NCBI GenBank assembly: GCA_964536085.1
Contig: CAZHWR010000030.1
Location: forward strand, 1 to 22,043
Reading direction: 5' to 3'
Origin: CAZHWR01 sp964536085
GTDB taxonomy: Bacteria; Bacillota; Clostridia; Oscillospirales; Ruminococcaceae
DNA length: 22,043 nucleotides
How positions within the stretch are numbered: position 1 is the stretch's first letter; each line of letters starts with the position of its first letter. This document shows positions 15,118 to 22,043 of this stretch, in pieces. Below the pieces are notes generated by a model. That model searched no databases, was not told the origin of the DNA, and worked only from the letters and a program-made list of their open reading frames with translations. Position numbers and translations under genes: made by a program.

Positions 15118-15146
15118 TTGGAAAACGGCGGAATATATGATATACT
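15118..15146 (+). promoter_or_regulatory. Promoter of the phosphohexomutase gene
   Basis: TTGGAA (15118-15123), a 17-nt spacer and TATACT (15141-15146). The leader of about 90 nt contains a small GGCTTT/AAAGCC fold (about 15195-15212) followed by CTTTTG; too weak to call an attenuator. Confidence 0.65.
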
Positions 15147-15240
15147 GTTGATAACAGCGGATCAGGTTCGTCGAAATTCAGAACTAATACAAAGAGGCTT
15201 TAAAAGCCGCTTTTGTCATACGAAAGGAATGGATTGAAAA

Positions 15241-16959
15241 ATGACACAACAGGAGCTTTATAATGAATGGGCAGGACGCGAACTGGACGACAAAGATCTG
15301 ACCGAGGAATTAGAACAGATCAAAGACGACCCCGACGCGATAAACGACAGATTTTACCGCGAGCTTGAATTCGGCACCGGCGGAATAAGGGGAGTTTTGG
15401 GCGCGGGTACAAACCGCATGAATATTTACACCGTCCGCAAGGCTACGCAGGGTATGGCAAAATATCTGCTTGACAATTTTAAAAATCCGAGCGTTGCGAT
15501 AAGCCGCGACAGCAGGAACAAATCCGAACTGTTTGCGTGCGAAGCGGCGAGGGTTTTTGCGGCGAACGGTATAAAAGCGCATATTTATAAGGAGCTTATG
15601 CCCACACCCTGCCTGTCGTTTGCAGTTAGAAGCTTGGAGTGCAGCGCGGGTGTTATGGTTACGGCGAGCCACAATCCCGCAAAATATAACGGATATAAGG
15701 CGTACGGCGCGGACGGCTGCCAAATGACAGCCGAGGCGGCGGATACAGTCATGGCTAATATCAACTCTACGGATATTTTTGAAGGCGTTAAGCTTACTGA
15801 CTATGACCAAGCGGTCAAGGACGGGCTTATAAGCGTTATTGACGACAGCGTTATCGAGGAGTATTACAAAAACGTAACGGCGCAGTCGATAAATCCCGAC
15901 GCAATAGGAAAAGCGGGGCTTAAAATTGTGTATACGCCGCTCAACGGAACAGGCAATAAGCCGGTGCGCCGCGTGCTCGATATTATGGGTGCGTCGGATG
16001 TGACTGTAGTTCCTGAGCAGGAAATGCCGGACGGCAATTTTCCGACCTGTCCGTTCCCGAATCCCGAAATTTCCGAGGCGCTCGATTTGGGACTTAAATT
16101 AAGCCGCAAAATAAAGGCCGACCTTTTGCTGGCTACCGATCCCGATTCCGACCGCGTGGGAATCGCCGTGCCGGATGAAAACGGCGAATATGTTTTGATA
16201 TCCGGCAACGAGGTGGGAGCCTTACTGCTTGAGTATATCTGTTCGCAGAGACTTGAAAAGGGAACGATGCCTGAAGCTCCGATAGCGGTCAAAACTATCG
16301 TATCGAGCGATATCATAACAAAAATCTGCGCTAAATACGGTGTGGAGCTTATAAACGTGCTTACCGGATTTAAATACATCGGCGAGCAGATAGGCTTTCT
16401 GGAGAAAAAAGGCGAGGAAAACCGGTATGTGTTTGGATTCGAGGAAAGCTACGGATACCTCGCCGGAACCTACGTGCGGGATAAAGACGCGGTGGTCGCG
16501 GGTATGCTGATATGCGAGATGGCTTCGTACTATAAGCTGAAAGGGATAAGCGTGCTTTCGGCACTCGAAAATATTTATAATACCTACGGCGTTTACCTTC
16601 ATTCGCAGAAGAGCTTTGTGTGCGAGGGAGCAAGCGGCATGGAGCTTATGGCAAAAACAATGAAAACGCTGCGCGAAAACCGCCCCGAAAGTATCGGCGG
16701 ATTAAAGGTGACGGTATTCTGCGATTATTTGCTGTCTAAAAGGCTTGATATTGAAACGGGAGAAATCTCTGCTATTCAGCTTCCGAAGTCGGACGTTCTG
16801 GAGTATCGTCTTGAAGAAGGCGCAAGCATAATTTTGCGTCCGTCGGGCACAGAGCCTAAAATGAAAGCTTACTGTACGACGACAGGAAAAACAAAAGCAC
16901 TTGCAAAGGAAATGGAGGAAAAGATAAACGCGGATTTTGCACGGATAATCGGATTTTAA
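15241..16959 (+). CDS. Phosphoglucomutase / phosphomannomutase (alpha-D-phosphohexomutase)
   Basis: A 572-residue cytoplasmic enzyme that interconverts hexose-1-phosphate and hexose-6-phosphate, linking glycolysis to glycan precursors. The four signature loops are present: active-site Ser143 in VMVTASHNPAKYNGYK, the Mg2+ loop D300-P-D-S-D304-R, the sugar-binding EESYG (401-405) in FGFEESYGYLAGTYV, and the phosphate-binding RPSGTEPK near the C-terminus. The N-terminal ELEFGTGGIRGVLGAGTNRMN, together with the length, matches the PgcA/PGM2-type of Firmicutes phosphoglucomutase. It is preceded by an AAAGGA site and its own promoter and ends at a terminator, so it is monocistronic. Glucose versus mannose preference is not determined by these motifs; a mannose role would fit the GH92 gene next door but is speculative. 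Confidence 0.95.
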   Translation: MTQQELYNEWAGRELDDKDLTEELEQIKDDPDAINDRFYRELEFGTGGIRGVLGAGTNRMNIYTVRKATQGMAKYLLDNFKNPSVAISRDSRNKSELFACEAARVFAANGIKAHIYKELMPTPCLSFAVRSLECSAGVMVTASHNPAKYNGYKAYGADGCQMTAEAADTVMANINSTDIFEGVKLTDYDQAVKDGLISVIDDSVIEEYYKNVTAQSINPDAIGKAGLKIVYTPLNGTGNKPVRRVLDIMGASDVTVVPEQEMPDGNFPTCPFPNPEISEALDLGLKLSRKIKADLLLATDPDSDRVGIAVPDENGEYVLISGNEVGALLLEYICSQRLEKGTMPEAPIAVKTIVSSDIITKICAKYGVELINVLTGFKYIGEQIGFLEKKGEENRYVFGFEESYGYLAGTYVRDKDAVVAGMLICEMASYYKLKGISVLSALENIYNTYGVYLHSQKSFVCEGASGMELMAKTMKTLRENRPESIGGLKVTVFCDYLLSKRLDIETGEISAIQLPKSDVLEYRLEEGASIILRPSGTEPKMKAYCTTTGKTKALAKEMEEKINADFARIIGF

Positions 16960-16970
16960 TGTTGCTAATA

Positions 16971-17014
16971 ACAAGAGCAGCGTTTTCCCAGCGGAAAAAC
17001 GCTGCTCTTGTTTA
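16971..17014 (+). terminator. Terminator after the phosphohexomutase gene
   Basis: An 18-bp stem (ACAAGAGCAGCGTTTTCC, 16971-16988, with 16993-17011, one bulged A) and a CAGC loop, followed by a short TTTAT tract. It starts 12 nt after the TAA. Confidence 0.85.
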
Positions 17015-17169
17015 TAAACCGAAAATTGCAGTAAGAGATAATACCCGATTTTAAACATATATTTTTTCCTTATTTCCATACTCTGCAAGCTCTTGTTTCT
17101 ATATGCACAATTTTTTTACTCAGAGATTGTTCATTGCGCTGTTTTTGCTTTAATTTTACCTCGGATTTA
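17015..17169. other. AT-rich spacer with no gene
   Basis: Part of the 300-bp gap between the phosphohexomutase and GH92 genes. It is AT-rich with several stops in all frames; no ORF, RNA motif or repeat is evident before the promoter at 17170. Confidence 0.5.
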
Positions 17170-17198
17170 TTGAAACGGCAATTATGAAATGCTATAAT
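17170..17198 (+). promoter_or_regulatory. Sigma-A promoter of the GH92 gene
   Basis: TTGAAA (17170-17175), a 17-nt spacer and TATAAT (17193-17198), preceding the ATG by about 65 bases. A second TATAAT at 17228-17233, in a similar GCTATAAT context, lacks a good -35 box. Confidence 0.8.
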
Positions 17199-17263
17199 AA
17201 ACTATATATCAGCATGAATTATTTTGCTATAATTGTCATTTATAACGAAAGGATTGAGGTTTG

Positions 17264-18145
17264 ATGAAATTACGGCTTTTTGGCAAGCGCGCGGCGGCGT
17301 TTTGCATGTCTGCGGCGATTGCCTTTTCGGCTGTGCCGATGTCGGCGCTTGCGCTTTCAGGCGATGCGGCAGCGGCGGATTCGGAAGCGTCCGCTTCGGC
17401 TGAAGAGGACTACACTCAGTACGTTAACACCTTCGTCGGGACTGACGTGGACGGCGGTCAGCTTTTCCCCGGTGCGATAACTCCGTCGGGGCTTGTTAAG
17501 CTTTCACCGGATACATATCCGCACGATGATAACGATCACGCAGGCTACGACTATTCAAAGCTTTTGATAAGCGGATTTTCGCACACTCGTGTCGAGGGCG
17601 TCGGCGGAAACGGAGCGGGCGGAGACCTGCTCGTGACACCGACTTATATTCAAACCACCAAAGAGCCGACCGACCTTCAAAAAGCACAGACATATTCTCA
17701 TAATTCAGAATCTGCCGAGCCGGGATATTATCAGGTAGAGCTGACGCCTAAAACAGGCGCAGGTACAAGCAACACGTCGATCGGAAAAATCAATGCCGAG
17801 ATGACTACCAATAACAACGTGGGACTGCACAGGTACACCTTCCCGACGGCGGGCGACGCTTCGCTTGTTTTGGATTTGGGCTACGGCTACAATCAGCGCA
17901 TCGGAAGAAGCTCGACGATTACTGTTAAAACCTCCGGCGGAAAAACCTATATCCAGGGCTCGATTCAGGCGAGAACAGTCGGAAATAAAACTACATATCA
18001 GCTTTACTACTATGCTGAAGCCAATATCGCCGCTGATTCGGTTAAAACATGGGGATCAGCGAACGCCGTTTTGGACGATACGACCCTGCGTTCGGGTTCA
18101 GACATAGGCGCAGTTCTGCATTTTAATGTGGAAGACGGCGGTTAG
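17264..18145 (+). CDS. Secreted GH92 mannosidase-family protein, N-terminal segment ending at an in-frame TAG
   Basis: The first 293 residues of a giant secreted glycosidase. The ATG at 17264 follows GAAAGGATTGAGG; a TTG directly before it would add one residue. A signal peptide (MKLRLFGKRAAAFC, then a hydrophobic core) ends near SALA (residue 30), with an acidic Ala/Ser linker. From about residue 47 the N-terminal beta-sandwich of GH92 begins: YVNTFVGTD, FPGAITPSGLVKLSPDT, AGYDYSKLLISGFSHTRVEGVGG. The canonical family has GFSHTH; here it is GFSHTRVEG. The frame stops at TAG (18143-18145), just before the last strand of this domain (VMLKVAMS). Expressed alone it would be an exported, incomplete domain without catalytic residues. 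It is the 5' part of one gene with 18149-22043. Confidence 0.85.
   Translation: MKLRLFGKRAAAFCMSAAIAFSAVPMSALALSGDAAAADSEASASAEEDYTQYVNTFVGTDVDGGQLFPGAITPSGLVKLSPDTYPHDDNDHAGYDYSKLLISGFSHTRVEGVGGNGAGGDLLVTPTYIQTTKEPTDLQKAQTYSHNSESAEPGYYQVELTPKTGAGTSNTSIGKINAEMTTNNNVGLHRYTFPTAGDASLVLDLGYGYNQRIGRSSTITVKTSGGKTYIQGSIQARTVGNKTTYQLYYYAEANIAADSVKTWGSANAVLDDTTLRSGSDIGAVLHFNVEDGG
18143..18145 (+). other. In-frame amber codon inside the GH92 gene
   Basis: TAG at codon 294 occurs between HFNVEDGG and VMLKVAMSTISEEQAKRDL with no change of frame. Homologues keep DG-x-V-x-x-KVGIS across this point. One base change (C to T) from CAG Gln, or from GAG Glu or AAG Lys, would explain it. Confidence 0.95.
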
Positions 18146-18148
18146 GTC

Positions 18149-21100
18149 ATGCTCAAGGTTGCGATGTCGACCATCAGCGAGGAGCAGGCAAAGCGCGACC
18201 TGGAATCAAGAATGTCCACATGGGACTTTGATTCTGTCCGTGCAGACGCCAAAGCTCAGTGGAACGAAATTTTAAGCCGCGTTTCAATAAAAACGGCCGA
18301 CAGGGACGACCTGGAGAAAAAGTACGATGAGGTCTATGAGTCGTTTTATAAACAAGCGGGCAACACTCCCGACACGAATGTTTATTCCTCGGGCGGCTCG
18401 ATGGCGGAGCAGGCGGAGCTTACAGAAGCCGAAGAGGATGAACGTCTTAAAATCCTTTTCTACACCCATTTGTATCACATGTTCACAACTCCCGTGAACG
18501 CCACCAGCAGCGACAACACTTACAGGGTAAATTCCTCGCTTGTTAAGACGGCGGATGATTACACCTATTATGATTCATGGTCTTTGTGGGACGATTTCAG
18601 AAAGTACCCCGTTTTGGGTCTCGTTGCTCCCGACATTTACAAGGATCAGATAAAATCGATTGCCAATCTCGCCCAATACGGAGTCGGCAATCTTTACGGC
18701 AACAGCCTTTCAACCAACACCGTTCCCACCGTCCGCGCGGAGCATGCGGTCGCACTTTTGGCGGACGGCGTTGCAAAGGGCTTTACCGATATCGACAATC
18801 TTGAAGAAGCGTTTGAAAGATTCAAAACTCTTTCGGACGGCTACTGGGGAAGCGACAATCTAAACCGCGGATATTATTCGGGCAATGTCGGCAATACGGT
18901 TGAATATTCGTATGACGACTGGGCGATTTCGCTTATAGCGAGATTTTTGGGCAAAACGTCCGACACGGCGGCATATTCCGCCCGTGCGCTCAACTACCGC
19001 AATCTTTTCCGCAAAGACGCGCTTACAAAATCGTACGTTAAAAACGGCGCGACCTTAACCGACAAAATAAGCATACTTTGGCCAAAAAACGACGACGGAA
19101 GCTGGCGCGATTCAAACGCCTCCGCAAGCGATATGAACAACAAAGCGGAGCAGTACGAATACAGCGGATATCAGGGAACGCTGTGGCAGTACAGCCTGTG
19201 GGATTCCTATGATATTTCCGGCCTTATGCGCTTGATGGGCGGCGGAGATGAAGCGCTCGGCAAGGAAAATTTACTAAACTACATGAAATATCTGTACGGA
19301 ATGAACGTTTCCGACAACGCTTCATATTCCGAACTGCAAAACGCAGTTTTGCATTCAAATACAAATGAAATAGATTTGCAGACTCCCTATATGTTCAATG
19401 TCGCGGGCAAGCCCAGTCTGACCCAGTATTGGACGCGCCAGATATACACAAAGGCGACATGGAACCGTTACAGCGGAACAGGACGAAATAACACCGCCGA
19501 AACAAACAACCAAAAGCCTGTTTACGCTTATAAGCTCGATCCGTACGGCTTTATGGAAACCATGGATGACGATTGCGGAACAATGGCGGGTAACTTTGTT
19601 GCCGCGGCAATGGGACTTTATCCCATGACCCCGGGCGACACGACCTATCAGATAACTTCTCCTTTCTTTGAAGAGACTTCCATAGATTTAGGAAACGGAA
19701 AAACATTCACAATAAAGGCGAACGGAGTTTCTTCCAAGAACTTCTATATACAGTCGGCAACGCTGAACGGCAAGGAATTCAACCGTTCGTGGATTGATTA
19801 TTCCGAGATTGCCCGCGGCGGCGTTTTGGAATTTACCATGGGAAGCGAGCCGTCAACCTGGGCGGAGGACGGTCAGTCTGTTCCGTCGGTAGATGATTTG
19901 AACGGCATGTCGGTTTCAGATTATTTAAGCGAGCCGTCGCTTGATTATTCGAAAACTTCTGTAAGCGAATCGGCGGCGAACGACGGTACAATTGCGGATA
20001 CAGTTACAATAACCGCGACAAACGGCGCGTCATTCTTGGGAAGCGACGGGGAAGACATGGCCGCATCCGGCAAGGTGGTCGTTTCAAATCTGCCGGATGG
20101 CTTGACCGCGCATATCGTGAAAGTCTCAGATACTGAAGCGGCGCTTTCGTTTACGGGGGCGGCGGTGAACCACGACGTCGACGTTGACGACCTCGCAATC
20201 GATTTCACCGACAGCGCTTTTGCAAATTTGACCTCCAGTGAGGTTGTAAACTCATATAAAGCAAATCTGAATGCGTTGGTTCTGGACTTTAATACGGATC
20301 AAAAAGCGCGCCTTCAGGAGCTTGTCGATACTGTTTCGGCACTCAACGAAAACGATTATACGTCTAAAACCTACAGTGCGGTATCAACTGCGCTTGCATC
20401 GGCCAATGAAATGCTTGCAAGCACAACCGCCTCCGACGATGATTATATAAATTCTTATGAGGCGTTATATTCTGCGTATATTGCGCTTGCGCAGAAAGCC
20501 AGTGCGTTTGACGTTCTGCTTGGCTCCGCGGCGGACTCCTATTCAAGCTGCAGCGCGGGAAGCAAATATATTGTAAACGCAAAGGACGGCTCGTATGTAT
20601 CCTATAATGCGCGTGATTTCGGAACCAACGGCGTCGCGGCTGTTACAATCAGATATGAAAAATCTTCATCAACCTCTGCTGCGGACGCAGGCATTGAGAT
20701 AAGAAAGGGCAGCGCGACGGGTGAAGTGCTTAAAACTATTGTTTTGCCGTATACCGATTCAAAATGGACGGGAACATCCTCGTCGTACAAGGTCTATTTC
20801 TCTGACCCGAGTGTTTTGACCGGGCTTCAGGACCTGTATATTGTATTTACATCGTCCGTTTCGTCATCGGTTGTCTGCCGCTTGTATGAGGTCGAGTTTA
20901 CGGAAGCGGGCGGTTACGGAAAAGTCGAAGCAGAGGATTACACATCCTGGTCGTCCGGCACAAACCCATATCATTCGGATGTTTTAAAAACCGAGAGCGG
21001 AGCTACGGGAACCAATATAGGCGGGACATTTGACGGCGCGTGGATTTCTTATGCCGACATTAATTTTGCAGGCGCGGGATTAAAATCGGTTTCGGTCAAT

Positions 21101-22043
21101 TATGCGAACAATTCCGGGCGCTGCGGAGCTAACGCAAGGGCGGAGTTCAGGCTGGATTCGGTAGACGGTGATTTGATTGCGACAGTTAACCTTGCAGCGA
21201 CCGATTCGTCGTGGGGCGTATACAAAACCGCAACAGCTCAGGTGACGAAAACTGTCACAGGAAAGCACACGGTGTATGTTGTGCTGCGGGCGGATACCAA
21301 TACCTCCACGCCGTTTGTTTCAAATCTGGATTATTTCGAGTTCACAGGCTCTGTCGATAAATCCGAGCTTTCAGCGGCGATTGAGGAATATGAAACTGCT
21401 TATACCTCCGATAAATATACAACCGCAACCTACACGGTGTTTGCCGAAAAGCTTGCCGAAGCAAAAAGCGTTAACGGCGACGCGAACGCGATTCAGGAGG
21501 CGGTAGACGCGGCGCTCGATGAACTTACAAAAGCTGTTGCGGCTTTGAAAAAGAGCACAACGTCGATTGTGCTTTCCAGTTCTTCGATCTCGCTTAAAGT
21601 CGGTGAATCAAAGGAGATTTTAGCTGTTTCGTATGTTGATGGAGTTCTGACGAATATTGAAGTAGACAATCCGTTTAGATTCATAAGCAGCAATGAAAAT
21701 GTTGCTGTAGGGCGTTCTGACGGTTTGATTACAGCTATTGCTCCCGGAACCGCTTATATAACTGTTTGGGCAAACGACGGATCTTCTGTCACGGCGGTTT
21801 GTAAGGTAACGGTTACCGCTGCAACCACCACTCCCGCGGTTACAAACGGTACGGCTATGGTAAACGGCAAGACGGTACTGTATGTAAACGGTAAGCAGGT
21901 CACGGGCACAAAGGTAGTAACCGTATCGGGCAAAACATACGCTGTAGTAGGCGGCTATGTTAAGACAGGCAAAAAGCAGGTCGTTAAAATAAAAAGCGTA
22001 TACTATATAGTCAATAAGCTCGGAGTAGTACAGAAAGGCACAA
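18149..22043 (+). CDS. GH92 catalytic domain plus Ig-like, FIVAR, CBM6-like, Big2 and surface-repeat domains; open at window end
   Basis: Same frame as 17264-18145, with no stop to the window edge (about 1,300 codons). In order: remainder of GH92 with the (alpha/alpha)6 catalytic domain (to about 19870), including QGTLWQYSLWDSYDISGLM where most GH92 have E-G-N-A-W (Gln637, codon 19172) and the acidic cluster MDDDCGTM (Asp768-770) that supplies the base. Then an Ig-like beta domain (about 19930-20225), a helical FIVAR-like domain (about 20240-20515), a CBM6/36-like beta domain (about 20525-20905), a clear CBM6 (KVEAEDY... to NLDYFEFTG, about 20925-21345), a second FIVAR (about 21355-21550), a Big2 domain (about 21555-21815) and C-terminal YVNGK/TGTK repeats that probably bind the cell wall. 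ATG 18149 lacks an SD and a signal peptide, so it makes no exported product by itself. Confidence 0.85.
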   Translation, partial: MLKVAMSTISEEQAKRDLESRMSTWDFDSVRADAKAQWNEILSRVSIKTADRDDLEKKYDEVYESFYKQAGNTPDTNVYSSGGSMAEQAELTEAEEDERLKILFYTHLYHMFTTPVNATSSDNTYRVNSSLVKTADDYTYYDSWSLWDDFRKYPVLGLVAPDIYKDQIKSIANLAQYGVGNLYGNSLSTNTVPTVRAEHAVALLADGVAKGFTDIDNLEEAFERFKTLSDGYWGSDNLNRGYYSGNVGNTVEYSYDDWAISLIARFLGKTSDTAAYSARALNYRNLFRKDALTKSYVKNGATLTDKISILWPKNDDGSWRDSNASASDMNNKAEQYEYSGYQGTLWQYSLWDSYDISGLMRLMGGGDEALGKENLLNYMKYLYGMNVSDNASYSELQNAVLHSNTNEIDLQTPYMFNVAGKPSLTQYWTRQIYTKATWNRYSGTGRNNTAETNNQKPVYAYKLDPYGFMETMDDDCGTMAGNFVAAAMGLYPMTPGDTTYQITSPFFEETSIDLGNGKTFTIKANGVSSKNFYIQSATLNGKEFNRSWIDYSEIARGGVLEFTMGSEPSTWAEDGQSVPSVDDLNGMSVSDYLSEPSLDYSKTSVSESAANDGTIADTVTITATNGASFLGSDGEDMAASGKVVVSNLPDGLTAHIVKVSDTEAALSFTGAAVNHDVDVDDLAIDFTDSAFANLTSSEVVNSYKANLNALVLDFNTDQKARLQELVDTVSALNENDYTSKTYSAVSTALASANEMLASTTASDDDYINSYEALYSAYIALAQKASAFDVLLGSAADSYSSCSAGSKYIVNAKDGSYVSYNARDFGTNGVAAVTIRYEKSSSTSAADAGIEIRKGSATGEVLKTIVLPYTDSKWTGTSSSYKVYFSDPSVLTGLQDLYIVFTSSVSSSVVCRLYEVEFTEAGGYGKVEAEDYTSWSSGTNPYHSDVLKTESGATGTNIGGTFDGAWISYADINFAGAGLKSVSVNYANNSGRCGANARAEFRLDSVDGDLIATVNLAATDSSWGVYKTATAQVTKTVTGKHTVYVVLRADTNTSTPFVSNLDYFEFTGSVDKSELSAAIEEYETAYTSDKYTTATYTVFAEKLAEAKSVNGDANAIQEAVDAALDELTKAVAALKKSTTSIVLSSSSISLKVGESKEILAVSYVDGVLTNIEVDNPFRFISSNENVAVGRSDGLITAIAPGTAYITVWANDGSSVTAVCKVTVTAATTTPAVTNGTAMVNGKTVLYVNGKQVTGTKVVTVSGKTYAVVGGYVKTGKKQVVKIKSVYYIVNKLGVVQKGT

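Noticed and set aside
18143..18152. A frameshift or selenocysteine site as the cause of the break in GH92
   Set aside because: The frame is identical on both sides, so it is not a frameshift. The codon is TAG, and selenocysteine uses TGA.

Overview
The window reads as chromosomal DNA from a Gram-positive gut-type Clostridia bacterium (Oscillospiraceae/Ruminococcus-like). This is inferred from moderate GC with strong SD sites, near-consensus sigma-A promoters with 17-bp spacers, a class D-like sortase, a DUF4830 protein and a FIVAR/Big2/CBM6 multidomain secreted glycosidase. No phage, transposon, CRISPR, rRNA or tRNA was seen.

Layout. (1) 1-2673, minus strand: promoter, aspS, gatC, gatA (gatA cut by the window edge), a cluster for aspartyl-tRNA charging and amidotransferase-dependent Asn/Gln-tRNA synthesis. 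(2) 2776-5174, plus strand: promoter, uracil permease, PAP2 phosphatase and GNAT acetyltransferase with 1-nt and 4-nt overlaps. (3) 5175-5619, no gene: four successive inverted repeats, then two copies of a related sigma-A promoter 115 bp apart. (4) 5668-7751: a small exported protein with a sorting-signal-like C-terminus, a class D-like sortase and a four-TM membrane protein, closed by a 20-bp perfect hairpin that serves both strands. (5) 7860-11185, minus strand: rnhA (own promoter), then iscS (own promoter), iscU and mnmA, a sulfur-relay cluster for Fe-S assembly and tRNA 2-thiouridine. (6) 11311-14556, plus strand: a P2A Ca2+-type ATPase and a DUF4830 protein; a convergent terminator separates them from a minus-strand membrane-anchored protein (14619-15014). 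(7) 15241-16959: phosphohexomutase with its own promoter and terminator. (8) 17264 to the window end: a very large secreted GH92 mannosidase-family protein.

Two points stand out in the GH92 gene. It carries an in-frame TAG at codon 294 with no frame change, followed by about 1,300 open codons in the same frame, so it is a nonsense-disrupted, read-through or mis-sequenced gene. Its catalytic-acid motif is QGTLWQY instead of the usual EGNAWQY, the Glu-to-Gln change that I recall from GH92 enzymes that remove mannose from mannose-1-phospho-6-mannose. Other items for a second look are the hairpin cluster with duplicated promoters, and the sortase cassette with a non-LPXTG candidate signal.
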